A stretch of DNA of 11,997 nt, from the NCBI GenBank assembly GCA_021818645.1, contig JAKATS010000024.1:1-11997 (forward strand), given 5' to 3'. The position numbers and the translations under genes are program-made. Under the pieces are notes generated by a model. That model searched no databases, was not told where the DNA came from, and saw nothing but the letters and a program-made list of their open reading frames with translations. Shown here piece by piece: positions 1-7,528 of the stretch (the first letter of the stretch is position 1; the number at the start of each line of letters is the position of its first letter). Source of the DNA: Acidobacteriota bacterium. GTDB lineage: Bacteria; Acidobacteriota; Terriglobia; Terriglobales; SCQP01.

Positions 1-3
1 CCT

Positions 4-113
4 GGGAAGCGATCAGCATCGTATCCCTATGGCGCTGCCGCTCGCCCTGCCTCACGTACATCCATGTACGCTCCGGATGCCTTGCTTCCGGCGCCTTGTT
101 CTGCTCGCTTCCC
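4..113. repeat. nested imperfect inverted repeat centred on a CATCCATG palindrome
   Basis: Seen directly: arms 4-16 and 101-113 are complementary at 12 of 13 positions; GGCGC at 31-35 pairs with GCGCC at 91-95; the centre is a perfect 7-bp inverted repeat, CGTACAT (55-61) and ATGTACG (64-70), around a CC spacer. A smaller hairpin, CCGGA (73-77) and TCCGG (87-91), competes with part of it. The arms are roughly concentric on about position 60, so the segment can fold as one long interrupted hairpin. No gene covers it. It resembles a dispersed palindromic intergenic element, but this window holds only one copy, so its repeat status is inferred. Confidence 0.45.
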
Positions 114-243
114 GCTTCACCTCAGCATAGACAGAAGCGATAGGCTTCGCATTGCGGCACCTCGATCACCCAAACAAACTGCGCTTGAATGAGACCCACG
201 AAACAATAAGCCCCAAGTCTTCCCCCACACGTGCATACAGCAG
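114..243. other. intergenic stretch with no supported gene
   Basis: Open frames cross this stretch on both strands, but none has a ribosome binding site or a product I recognise. The minus-strand frame running through 117-425 is mostly the antisense or alternative frame of the Asp-box gene. I see no tRNA cloverleaf and no promoter. The minus strand continues from the stem-loop at 244-291 and would be the 3' trailer of the Asp-box gene if transcription reads through. Confidence 0.4.
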
Positions 244-291
244 CTTGAGCGGGCCACCCGAAGAGCCACTTCCCGGGTTTCGCCGCTCGAG
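244..291 (-). terminator. stem-loop directly after the Asp-box gene, possible terminator
   Basis: The outer stem pairs 244-252 (CTTGAGCGG) with 283-291 (CCGCTCGAG), 8 of 9 positions matching and the odd one able to wobble in RNA. An inner stem pairs ACCCG (256-260) with CGGGT (274-278) around a 13-nt loop. It begins 4 nt beyond the stop codon of the minus-strand gene at 296-298. No run of U follows in the direction of transcription, so it may protect the 3' end or act only as a weak or factor-assisted terminator. Confidence 0.4.
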
Positions 292-295
292 CCAA

Positions 296-1414
296 TCAAT
301 TCGTCAAGGTCTGGACTTCCACCGAAAGCACCGCCGGCAAGTTTTCCGCGATCGCACGCCAGTTGTCGCCGCCATCGGGAGAAACGTAAACCTGGCCGCC
401 CGTGGTGCCGAAATAAACGCCGCAATCCTCCAGACGGTCCACCGCCATGGCGTCGCGCAGCACATTGACATAACAGTCACGCTCGGGCAGGCCGCGGGCG
501 AGTTCTTCCCATTCATTGCCGCCGGTACGGCTGCGATAGACCCGCAGCTTGCCGTCGAGAGGAAAGTGCTCGGAATCGCTCTTGATGGGCACGACGTAAA
601 CGGTTTCCGGCTGGTGCGCATGCACATCAATGACAAAGCCGAAATCGGTGGGCAGATTGCCGCTGACCTCATGCCACTGCCGGCCGCCGTTGTCGGAACG
701 CATGACGTCCCAATGTTTCTGCATGAACAGAGTGTCGGGGCGGGAGGGGTGCATGGCGATGTGATGCACGCAATGGCCGACCTCGGCATTGGGATCGGGG
801 ATGTACTGCGAAACCAGGCCGCGGTTGATGGGCGACCAACTTTCGCCGCCGTCATCGCTGCGGAAAGCGCCGGCGGCGGAAATGGCAATGTAGATGCGGC
901 CGGCATGCACCGGATCGAGCAGGATGGTATGCAGGCACATGCCGCCCGCGCCCGGCTGCCATTGCGGTCCGGTACCGTGGCCGCGCAAGCCCGGCAGTTC
1001 CTGCCAGTTCCGCCCGCCATCGTTGCTGAAGAAGATGGCCGCGTCTTCGACTCCGGCGTAGACGCGATCGGGATGGTCCAGCGCCGGCTCCAGATGCCAG
1101 ACCCGCTTGAACTCCCAGGGATGCGGCGTGCCATCGTACCACTGATGGGTGCCGGCATCGCCCTGATAGCTGAACTGATTGCCCACCGCATTCCAGGTGC
1201 GGCCGCCGTCGTCGGAGCGCTGAATCTGCTGGCCAAACCAGCCGCTCGACTGAGAGACATAGATGCGGTTGGGATCGGCGGGCGAGCCTTTGAGATGATA
1301 AATTTCCCAGCCGGCGAAAAACGGGCCCTCGATCTTCCAGTTTTTCCGCCGGCCATCCGCGGTGAGGATAAACGCGCCTTTGCGCGTTCCCGCCAGCACT
1401 CTGACTCCGCTCAT
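296..1414 (-). CDS. Asp-box (BNR) beta-propeller protein, sialidase-fold, probably cytoplasmic
   Basis: 372 residues. Six Asp-box motifs (S-x-D-x-G-x-x-W type) occur at about residues 67-74, 130-137, 186-193, 240-247, 295-302 (degenerate, SRTGGNEW) and 345-352. Their spacing of about 50-60 residues fits a six-bladed propeller of the sialidase/VPS10 superfamily. The N-terminus ([10 protein letters not shown]) is typical of a widespread bacterial family usually labelled exo-alpha-sialidase or BNR glycosyl hydrolase. I see no sialidase RIP motif or clear arginine triad, so enzymatic activity is doubtful. There is no signal peptide or membrane segment, which is unusual because Asp-box proteins are often secreted. 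The ATG is supported by GGAGGG at 1418-1423, 3 nt upstream. A TAAAAT box (1432-1437) is a possible -10, but no good -35 accompanies it. The upstream region lies in the truncated DUF4143 gene, so the present promoter may postdate that truncation. Confidence 0.85.
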   Translation of the reverse strand: MSGVRVLAGTRKGAFILTADGRRKNWKIEGPFFAGWEIYHLKGSPADPNRIYVSQSSGWFGQQIQRSDDGGRTWNAVGNQFSYQGDAGTHQWYDGTPHPWEFKRVWHLEPALDHPDRVYAGVEDAAIFFSNDGGRNWQELPGLRGHGTGPQWQPGAGGMCLHTILLDPVHAGRIYIAISAAGAFRSDDGGESWSPINRGLVSQYIPDPNAEVGHCVHHIAMHPSRPDTLFMQKHWDVMRSDNGGRQWHEVSGNLPTDFGFVIDVHAHQPETVYVVPIKSDSEHFPLDGKLRVYRSRTGGNEWEELARGLPERDCYVNVLRDAMAVDRLEDCGVYFGTTGGQVYVSPDGGDNWRAIAENLPAVLSVEVQTLTN

Positions 1415-1439
1415 AAACCCTCCGAGGCATTATTTTAGC

Positions 1440-1805
1440 TTCAATTCACACTTTCATGAAAAGCATTGGCTGCGTGGCGAAGATCTCGGGGTCTTATGGG
1501 AACACTTCGTGCTCAACGAAATGATGACCCGCTTACCGGCCCGTGCAATCGGATACTGGAGGGACAAACGCGGGCATGAGGTGGACTTCATTCTAGCAGG
1601 GCGGCGAAAAAGCCCCCTAGCCATTGAGTGCAAGTGGTCAGCTGACGGGTTTGATCCGGTCAATTTCATGGCATTTCGCACGCAACACCCTGAAGGTGAC
1701 AACATTGTTCTGGCAGAGGACATAACGCGCGCTTTCTCCCGGAACTATGGAAAGCTAACCGTGAGGTTCGAGAGCCTGGCTTACTTCAGTGAACAATTGG
1801 CTTAG
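1440..1805 (+). pseudogene. C-terminal remnant of a DUF4143-type AAA ATPase (PD-(D/E)XK-like domain)
   Basis: The recognisable part reads about 118 residues to a stop at 1803-1805. It contains LGVLWEHFVLNEM, then YWRDKRGHEVDFIL and AIECKW. This E-VD...E-K pattern is that of the C-terminal DUF4143 domain that follows an N-terminal P-loop ATPase in a large prokaryotic family, normally about 380-480 residues. The ATPase half is absent: upstream the frame runs antisense into the Asp-box gene (its first ATG, at 1362, lies inside that gene) and loses family likeness. No ribosome binding site precedes the conserved part. I therefore read it as a 5'-truncated relic, with the break between about 1405 and 1455. 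These ATPases are often scattered, mobile accessory genes. The retained part has no frameshift, so decay may be recent. Less likely, a short stand-alone protein is made. Confidence 0.7.
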
Positions 1806-1920
1806 ACACGCAGTTGACCGCGGCCAGAACCATCCCAACACCGAAGATGATGCCCGCCAAGGTACGACAGGCACGCGATGCATCACAGGACTTTCACACA
1901 ATGCAGAATCTGCCTGCAGG

Positions 1921-3105
1921 TTATTTGGTTTTCGCCACAGGAACGCGAAAGGCGACGACGCGGATGGCGCTGGCGTTGGGGGCCGAGGGCAACAGGGTCA
2001 GCATGGCGCCCAAGCCGGGGCGGACCACGGCCACATCGTTGGAGCCTGAATCGAGCACATAAACATACAAATCAAACGGTCCCATGGCCAGCCGGTCGGG
2101 CTGCAGCCCCACCGGAATCTGGGCCACCATGGTGCGGTCCGAGAGGCGGAACTCGCTGACGGTATTGGAGCCGGCATTGGCGGCATAGAGAAAACGCCCA
2201 TGGCGCGAGACCGCCAGGCCCTGGGGATCGCGGCCAGTGAGGAACAGGCCGGAAATATTATCGGCGCTGGTATCAACAATTGAAATGGTGCCATCGCCGG
2301 AGTTGGAGACATAGAGCTCGCCGCCATCGGGCTTGAGCACCATATCGGCCGGGGAGCGGCCGACGGTCAGGCTGGTGATCAAGGCCGGCTGAATGTAGTT
2401 CACGACGGCGACCTGATCGGCAGGAGAGCAGAGCACGAAGGCCTGAGCGCCATAGGGCAGGGTGACGATTTTGCCCGGACCCTGGGGCATGGCGAGACGG
2501 CTGACCAGCTTCAATGCCGGACCTGAGCAACGGATGATGAGCAATTGCCGGTTTTTGGGGTCGCTGGCCAACAGACGGTTGCCGCGGTCATTGATGGCAA
2601 GACGCGCCGGCGCGGCGGGCAGGCGGAGACGGGCGGTGATGGCGCGGGCGGGCAGATTGATTTTCAGAATCTGGCCCCAGTTGCCCTCATTCACGGCGAC
2701 GTAGGCATAGGTATGCCCGGGGTCCAGCACCATGGCATTGGGAGCGCCGGGCAGCAGCACGCGCCCGATGGCCCGCTCGTTGATGGCATTGAGCACCAGC
2801 AGTTCATGGGTCCGGCGCTCAAGCACATACACTTCGTCACGGGCGGAATTAAACGTCAGGGCCACGGGACGGGCGGCGAGGCGAATCTGGCGCTCCAACT
2901 GCGGCTCAATCGCATTCAACAGCCACAGTTCGCCGCCGCCATGCGAGCCGCTGCCGGCGATATAGACGGTGGCGCGGTAGCTATTGCGCAACGGCAGATT
3001 GCGGTTCTGGCAGCCAACCGCGAACAGGGCGATCAGCGCGGCCGCCAGGCAAAGCACGATATACAGACGGCTGGAGGCGGCGGAAGCGGGCTGAGAGCGG
3101 GACAT
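1921..3105 (-). CDS. YVTN/YncE-family beta-propeller lipoprotein
   Basis: 394 residues. A hydrophobic N-terminal segment (about residues 14-30) ends in AVGC, giving a lipobox with Cys32 as the likely lipidated residue; the protein should sit in the envelope facing the periplasm. The rest is repeating blades of 40-45 residues with YVTN-type turns, for example ELYVSNSGDGTISIVDT and FLYAANAGSNTVSEF, and ends in a similar blade with YVYVLDSGSNDVAVV. The fold is probably seven-bladed. Family members are mostly of unknown function; some bind partners or surface ligands. It is the last gene of the pfkA-aroF operon: its ATG lies 3 nt after the aroF stop, with only AAGG very close upstream, so translation is probably coupled to aroF. 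No clear terminator follows; CCTGCAGG at 1913-1920 is a short palindrome only. Confidence 0.85.
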   Translation of the reverse strand: MSRSQPASAASSRLYIVLCLAAALIALFAVGCQNRNLPLRNSYRATVYIAGSGSHGGGELWLLNAIEPQLERQIRLAARPVALTFNSARDEVYVLERRTHELLVLNAINERAIGRVLLPGAPNAMVLDPGHTYAYVAVNEGNWGQILKINLPARAITARLRLPAAPARLAINDRGNRLLASDPKNRQLLIIRCSGPALKLVSRLAMPQGPGKIVTLPYGAQAFVLCSPADQVAVVNYIQPALITSLTVGRSPADMVLKPDGGELYVSNSGDGTISIVDTSADNISGLFLTGRDPQGLAVSRHGRFLYAANAGSNTVSEFRLSDRTMVAQIPVGLQPDRLAMGPFDLYVYVLDSGSNDVAVVRPGLGAMLTLLPSAPNASAIRVVAFRVPVAKTK

Positions 3106-3108
3106 GCC

Positions 3109-4167
3109 TTAAGTAAGCACGGCGTGCGAGGTGAAGGCCTCGGCCCGCGCCGGAGGCGCCCAGCGCTTGACCAGAGGCGCCCATTGCCGCAGCTCATCCA
3201 TCAGTTCAAATACCTGAGACGGATAGAGCGACTGGAGGCCGTCGCTGGCGGCATGCTCGGGATCGTGGTGAGCCTCGACGATAAGACCGTCGGCGCCGAC
3301 GGCGACCGCGGCGCGGGCCAGCGGCAACACCCGGTCGCGGCGGCCGGTGCCGTGGCTGGGGTCCACAATCACGGGCAGATGGCTCAGCTCCTTGACGGCC
3401 GGCACCACGCTCAAGTCGAGCGTATTGCGGGAATGATCGGCAAAAGTACGCACGCCGCGCTCGCACAGAGCCACCTGATAGTTGCCTTCGGAGAGCAGAT
3501 ATTCGGCCGCCATCAGCCATTCTTCCAGGGTTGCGGCGATGCCGCGCTTCAGCAGCACGGGCTTGCGGGCGCGGCCGGCGTCGCGCAGCAGGGAATAGTT
3601 CTGCATGTTGCGGGCGCCGATCTGGATCATATCGGCGTACTGCTCGACCAGGCCGAGGTTTTCCCGGTCCATGGCTTCGGTGACGATGGCCAGGCCGAAG
3701 GCTTCGCGCGCCTGGGCCAGAATTTCGAGTCCGCGTTCGCCCAGCCCCTGAAAGCTATAAGGCGAGGTGCGCGGCTTGAAGGCGCCGCCGCGCAGCATCT
3801 GCGCGCCCGCGCGGGCAACCTGCTCGGCAATGCGGAAAAGCTGGTCCCGCGATTCAACGGCGCAGGGACCGGCCATGACCACTAACTCCGCACCGCCCAG
3901 CTCAAAGCCGGGAAAAGGAATCCGGGTGTTGTCGGGCTTCACTTCGCGGCTGACCAACTTATAAGGCCTGGTGACGCGTATGGCCTCGGCCACGCCGTCC
4001 AGGCCGGCCAGTTCCGTCAGCTCCAGCGCCCCTTTATTGCCGGTGATGCCGATAGCGGTACGCTCGGCCCCGGGGATGGGATGAGGCTTCAGGCCCAGGG
4101 ATTCGATGTGACGGCACACCGACGCCACCTGTTCGGCAGTGGCCCCGGTTTTCATGACAATCAACAT
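3109..4167 (-). CDS. aroF: 3-deoxy-7-phosphoheptulonate (DAHP) synthase, type I beta
   Basis: 352 residues. It catalyses PEP + erythrose-4-phosphate to DAHP, the first step of the shikimate pathway, in the cytoplasm. Residues 1-70 form the ferredoxin-like N-terminal domain that mediates tyrosine feedback in the Thermotoga-type enzyme. The TIM barrel follows from about residue 90. The metal ligands of this family are visible: Cys102 in AGPCAVES, His272 in DPSHGTGRR, Glu298 in [10 protein letters not shown] and Asp309 in ASDG. The PEP-binding [11 protein letters not shown] and LLKRG segments are also present. Length is close to the usual 338-350. The gene lies 18 bp after the phosphofructokinase stop and 3 bp before the lipoprotein start, so all three are probably one transcript. 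A GGA in the short spacer is the only ribosome-binding candidate, so coupling to the upstream gene is likely. Feedback inhibition is inferred from the N-terminal domain, not seen. Confidence 0.95.
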   Translation of the reverse strand: MLIVMKTGATAEQVASVCRHIESLGLKPHPIPGAERTAIGITGNKGALELTELAGLDGVAEAIRVTRPYKLVSREVKPDNTRIPFPGFELGGAELVVMAGPCAVESRDQLFRIAEQVARAGAQMLRGGAFKPRTSPYSFQGLGERGLEILAQAREAFGLAIVTEAMDRENLGLVEQYADMIQIGARNMQNYSLLRDAGRARKPVLLKRGIAATLEEWLMAAEYLLSEGNYQVALCERGVRTFADHSRNTLDLSVVPAVKELSHLPVIVDPSHGTGRRDRVLPLARAAVAVGADGLIVEAHHDPEHAASDGLQSLYPSQVFELMDELRQWAPLVKRWAPPARAEAFTSHAVLT

Positions 4168-4185
4168 AGAAAAAAACCAAGTCCA

Positions 4186-5217
4186 TTATCCGAAAAATAC
4201 CGATGCCATGTCATACAGTTCCGGATCCACCTTGCGGTTGGAGCCCAGCGCCTCCGACAGCGGCACCGAGGTCAGGGTCTGGCCGCGCAAGGAGGCCATG
4301 CGGCCAAATTCGCCGCGGTGCACCATGTCGATCGCCTGCACGCCGTAGCGGGTGGCCAGGACACGATCGTAGGCGGTGGGTGAGCCGCCACGCTGGATGT
4401 GACCGAGAATGACGGCGCGGGTTTCGTAGCCGGTGACCTGCTCGATTTCGCTGGCCAGGCGGTTGCCGATGCCGCCCAGGCGCACATGGCCAAATTCGTC
4501 GCGCGTGCCCGCCTGGGTGGACTGGCTTTCGTCATCGGCGATTTTGGCGCCTTCGGCCACGACCACGATGCTGAAATATTTACCCCGCGCGTGCCGGTGC
4601 TTCAACAACTCGCAGACCTGCTGAATATCAAAAGGTTTTTCCGGCACCAGGATCACATCGGCGCCGCCGGCGATGCCGGAGTAGGTAGCGATCCAGCCGG
4701 CGTCCCGGCCCATGACCTCGACCACCATGACCCGGTTATGGGCCTCGGCGGTGGTATGCAGCCGGTCAATCGCCTCGGTAGCGATGTTGACGGCGGTATC
4801 GAAACCAAAGCAGAAGTCGGTGCCCGAAAGATCGTTGTCAATGGTTTTGGGCACGCCCACGGTTTTCATGCCCAGGTCGAAGAGTTTTTTGGCGACGCTC
4901 AGGGTGTCATCGCCGCCGATGGCGATCAGGGCATCCAGCTTGTTGTTCTGAATCGTGGTACGGATTTTCTCCATGCCGTTTTCATATTTAGCCGGATTGG
5001 TGCGCGAGGTGCGCAGAATGGTGCCTCCGCGATGGATGATGCCGGGGATGGAATCAATATCCAGCGGCTGAAAGCGGTTTTCCAGCACCCCGCGCCAGCC
5101 CTCCATGAAGCCGATGACGGAATCACCGTAAAACATGGTGCCTTTGCGCACAATGCCGCGAATTACCGCGTTTAACCCCGGGCAGTCACCACCACCAGTT
5201 AGAATGCCAACTCGCAT
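4186..5217 (-). CDS. pfkA: 6-phosphofructokinase, predicted pyrophosphate-dependent
   Basis: 343 residues, a group-III-like phosphofructokinase acting on fructose-6-phosphate in the cytoplasm. The nucleotide-binding start is GILTGGGDCPGLNAVIRG (residues 4-21). The phosphoryl-donor motif is GGDDT (101-105), with Asp at 104 where ATP enzymes have Gly. PKTIDND (123-129) has Lys at 124 and the catalytic Asp at 127. MGRDAGW is at 169-175, and the substrate-binding GHIQRGGSP at 272-280. In the family, Asp104 with Lys124 marks pyrophosphate-dependent, reversible enzymes (EC 2.7.1.90), whereas Gly104 marks ATP enzymes. I therefore predict pyrophosphate use, which would also allow gluconeogenic flow. 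Automatic annotation may call it ATP-dependent. GGAAGGA lies about 12 nt before the ATG. It leads an operon with aroF and the propeller lipoprotein; a candidate -10 (TACAAT) sits about 80 bp upstream. Confidence 0.95.
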   Translation of the reverse strand: MRVGILTGGGDCPGLNAVIRGIVRKGTMFYGDSVIGFMEGWRGVLENRFQPLDIDSIPGIIHRGGTILRTSRTNPAKYENGMEKIRTTIQNNKLDALIAIGGDDTLSVAKKLFDLGMKTVGVPKTIDNDLSGTDFCFGFDTAVNIATEAIDRLHTTAEAHNRVMVVEVMGRDAGWIATYSGIAGGADVILVPEKPFDIQQVCELLKHRHARGKYFSIVVVAEGAKIADDESQSTQAGTRDEFGHVRLGGIGNRLASEIEQVTGYETRAVILGHIQRGGSPTAYDRVLATRYGVQAIDMVHRGEFGRMASLRGQTLTSVPLSEALGSNRKVDPELYDMASVFFG

Positions 5218-5297
5218 GAGGATTTACATTCCTTCCTGAACTTTTGAATGGAGCCGCTGGATACCTGTCATCGCGGCCTGACCATGAAATCGTTTCT

Positions 5298-5303
5298 ATT
5301 GTA
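5298..5303 (-). promoter_or_regulatory. candidate -10 box for the pfkA-aroF-lipoprotein operon
   Basis: On the minus strand this reads TACAAT, five of six matches to the sigma-70 consensus, and would give a leader of about 74 nt before the pfkA ATG. At the 17-nt position the -35 is ATGGAG, a poor match, so the call rests on the -10 alone. It lies in the 216-bp divergent gap shared with nfo. Confidence 0.3.
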
Positions 5304-5374
5304 ACGGAGATCATCGCGCACTCCATGGAAAATTCCGAAGGCGAAGAGCCGCGAGGTATTTTTTATACACCCTT

Positions 5375-5380
5375 TATACT
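5375..5380 (+). promoter_or_regulatory. candidate -10 box for nfo
   Basis: TATACT, five of six matches to TATAAT, lies 53 bp before the nfo ATG within an AT-rich patch (about 5357-5380). No convincing -35 occurs at 16-18 nt spacing. It is the best site seen upstream of nfo but weak by itself. Confidence 0.25.
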
Positions 5381-5433
5381 CGCCAGAACGCATCATCCGG
5401 CCGGACGAGTGGTTTCTGTTTCAATATAGAAGC

Positions 5434-6351
5434 ATGGCGACAGATCAAGGTAAAACCCGGGGTCCGCGGGTAGGCATTCATGTTTCGGCGGCCGGGGGCG
5501 TGGACCGGGCGCCGGAACGGGCGCGCGAAATCGGCTGCGAGGGATTGCAGATTTTTTCCTCCAGCCCACGGCAATGGCGGCAGTCCGCAATTGAACCCGC
5601 GCGCGCCAAGGCCATGCTGGCGCAGCGGAAAGAGTGGCATCTGGAGCCGCTGGCGATTCATTGCAGTTACCTGATCAATCTGGCCGCCGCCGATGCGGTC
5701 ATCCAGGAACGCAGCCGCCTGGCGCTGCGCGGGGAACTGGAGCGGGCACGAGCACTGGAAGCCGAAATGCTGGTGCTGCACCCCGGCGTGGCGGGCGGCA
5801 AAAGCGAAAGCGAGGCCGGGGCGGAGGCCGGCGCAGACGCCACGCCCGCCGGCGAGCGCGCCGCCGCGGTGCAGCGCCTGCTGGAGGGGATTGCCGCCGC
5901 GGCCCAGGGTTTTGACTGGGGGCCGGTGCAATTACTGATCGAGAACACCGCCGGAGGCAGCCGCCTGGCCGGCGACTTTCGCGAACTGCGCCAGATACTG
6001 GACGGTCTGGCGGGGCTGCCGGTGGCGGCCTGCCTCGACACCTGCCACTGCTGGGTCGCCGGATACGACTGGTCCACGCCCGAACGCTACACGCAATTCA
6101 TGCAGACGCTGGAACACGACCTGGGACGCAAACGGGTGCGGTTGTGGCATGCCAATGACACCCAAAGCAAGCTGGGTTCTCGCCTGGACCGGCACTGGCA
6201 TATCGGCGAAGGCAGGCTGGGCGACGCGGCATTTCGCAGTCTGCTGCAGGACCCGCGCTGGCGCCAGGCGGCCTTTTTAGCTGAGACGCCGGCGGATGCG
6301 GACGGAGATGAAGCCAGGAATGTGGCCGCGCTCAAACGCCTGCGCGGATGA
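5434..6351 (+). CDS. nfo: endonuclease IV (AP endonuclease, deoxyribonuclease IV)
   Basis: 305 residues; a TIM-barrel tri-zinc enzyme that cuts DNA 5' of abasic sites in base excision repair. The N-terminus has the signature GIHVSAAGG. All nine expected metal ligands are visible: His76 (AIHCSYL), His116 (VLHPG), Glu170 (LLIENTAGG), Asp202 and His205 (CLDTCHCW), His239 (WHANDT), Asp252 and His254 (LDRHWHIGEG), and Glu284 (LAETP). Compared with the 285-residue E. coli enzyme, it carries an extra Ala/Gly/Glu-rich stretch at about residues 120-141, between the second and third ligands. ATG at 5434 is the only sensible start, since no other start codon lies between it and the conserved core; the ribosome binding site is weak (AGAAG a few nt upstream). 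The gene is monocistronic, divergent from pfkA and convergent with the DUF481 gene 75 bp away. Confidence 0.95.
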   Translation: MATDQGKTRGPRVGIHVSAAGGVDRAPERAREIGCEGLQIFSSSPRQWRQSAIEPARAKAMLAQRKEWHLEPLAIHCSYLINLAAADAVIQERSRLALRGELERARALEAEMLVLHPGVAGGKSESEAGAEAGADATPAGERAAAVQRLLEGIAAAAQGFDWGPVQLLIENTAGGSRLAGDFRELRQILDGLAGLPVAACLDTCHCWVAGYDWSTPERYTQFMQTLEHDLGRKRVRLWHANDTQSKLGSRLDRHWHIGEGRLGDAAFRSLLQDPRWRQAAFLAETPADADGDEARNVAALKRLRG

Positions 6352-6426
6352 CAAAGGTCAAGCGATAAGCATCCCCTCGCTGCACTCAATCCCACTGCGT
6401 GAGTACTCAGGAGTTACCGTCTAAAA
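6352..6426. other. convergent intergenic gap, no strong terminator
   Basis: 75 bp between the ends of nfo and the DUF481 gene. It holds a weak 5-bp hairpin, AGCGA (6361-6365) with TCGCT (6377-6381) and an 11-nt loop, and a perfect 10-bp palindrome, TGAGTACTCA (6400-6409). Neither is followed by a T run in either direction, so I do not call a terminator. Confidence 0.4.
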
Positions 6427-7521
6427 TTACAAGCTAAACTGAATGCCGGAGTTGAACTGCAGTGAATTTTTCTGAAAGCCCGGGGCGGGGTTGTTCAGAT
6501 AGTTGTCAATCAGGGTGGTATTGAAGCTGAGCGATTTATAGATGGGCACCACCAAAGAGGTCTGGCCGGCGGTTTGATACGCCACACTGTTGGTGATGGC
6601 CGGGGTCACGCTCAGGCTTTCGGTCCACATCACGGAGCGGGCGAGTTTGCGGCCATAGGATTCAGTCAGGCTGGTGGCCAGAAAGCGGCTGTGGGGCTGG
6701 GCATAGAAGGCCTGCCGGGTCCAGTGCAGATCGGATTTGACCTGCAGGGTGGCGACCGGATTTTTGATGATGGTCCAGCCGATGCCGCCGCCATAGGACT
6801 GCTGCAGGCTCAGGCCCTGAGCCACGTTATGGTTCATCAGCGCGTTGGCGAATAAAAACACCCGCTGGGATACGTACTCATCCTGTTCCAGCGCGGCATT
6901 GAAAATATCGGTGAGCACGGTGGGTTTGCCGGCCTGAGAAATGCGCCCATAGTTGCCCTGAAAGGAAAAACTGGTTTTGGAGCTGGGCGGCAGCCAGCTC
7001 AGGCGCGGCGTGGCGCGGCTCAAATTCACGCTGCCGTTAAAGCTGCGCACCGATTGCGTGCCCCGCACCAGACTGACCCCGGCGGATAAGGCCCCGTGCC
7101 AGCCGCTCCAGACCGGATAGGCCGCGTTTACCTGCCGGGCATAGAGCACGGGATTGATAATCATGGCGACCTGCCGGGGCAAAAACACCGCCGAAACCCG
7201 GCCGCGGTGCAGCACGCGAATCTGGCCGCGGCTCCATTCGATGCGCCCGCGATGAAGGCCAAAGCGGGTGGTGATCAGCACGAAAACCTGGCGAGTACGC
7301 AGCCGGCGCAGGTTGCCCCAGGGAACCGTGGACGGGCCGACCATAGCGGCCTGAAAGATGACGCCATCGGCGTCCGCGCGCACCAGGCTGCCGCTTAACC
7401 GGTCGCCATTTTTAAACACCAGATGGTCGGCCCAGAGGCGCGGGGCCAGCAGCAAAAGGAGCAGGCTGATCGCGGTTTTAAGCAGGCGCGCAGGGTTCCG
7501 TTGCGGAATCGAAACGTGCAT
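6427..7521 (-). CDS. DUF481-family outer-membrane beta-barrel protein
   Basis: 364 residues. The signal peptide is basic residues then a leucine-rich core (about residues 16-26), with probable cleavage after LWA (residue 31). Residues 32-75 form a small beta domain (LVFKNGDRLSGSLVRADADGVIF) that often precedes DUF481 barrels. From about residue 140 the sequence alternates polar and hydrophobic strands typical of an outer-membrane barrel (WHGALSAGVSLVRGTQSVRS is the DUF481-like entry) and ends in a final strand, LQFNSGIQFSL. Function is unknown; a structural or transport role in the outer membrane is inferred from the fold. No Shine-Dalgarno is visible at the ATG, and a TACAAT box ends 7 nt before it, which suggests a leaderless mRNA. 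The gene is divergent from the large Asp-box gene and convergent with nfo. Confidence 0.8.
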   Translation of the reverse strand: MHVSIPQRNPARLLKTAISLLLLLLAPRLWADHLVFKNGDRLSGSLVRADADGVIFQAAMVGPSTVPWGNLRRLRTRQVFVLITTRFGLHRGRIEWSRGQIRVLHRGRVSAVFLPRQVAMIINPVLYARQVNAAYPVWSGWHGALSAGVSLVRGTQSVRSFNGSVNLSRATPRLSWLPPSSKTSFSFQGNYGRISQAGKPTVLTDIFNAALEQDEYVSQRVFLFANALMNHNVAQGLSLQQSYGGGIGWTIIKNPVATLQVKSDLHWTRQAFYAQPHSRFLATSLTESYGRKLARSVMWTESLSVTPAITNSVAYQTAGQTSLVVPIYKSLSFNTTLIDNYLNNPAPGFQKNSLQFNSGIQFSL

Positions 7522-7528
7522 TGCATTT

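Noticed and set aside
152..1438. 428-residue plus-strand open frame opposite the Asp-box gene
   Set aside because: It is the antisense of a gene with six clear Asp-boxes and a strong ribosome binding site. Its own translation has no family likeness and no ribosome binding site.
1790..1893. Minus-strand hydrophobic reading (LAGIIFGVGMVLAAVN) downstream of the lipoprotein
   Set aside because: Only about 35 codons between stops, with no start signal. It could be a relic of a membrane protein gene, but too little remains to support a call.
2545..3885. 446-residue plus-strand open frame across the lipoprotein and aroF genes
   Set aside because: GC-rich antisense frame over two well-supported genes; its composition is rich in Gly, Ala, Gln and His, typical of shadows.
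5244..5429. 61-residue plus-strand frame ending 4 nt before nfo, as a possible leader peptide
   Set aside because: Starts at a TTG without a ribosome binding site, has no recognisable features and overlaps the presumed promoter zone of both divergent genes.
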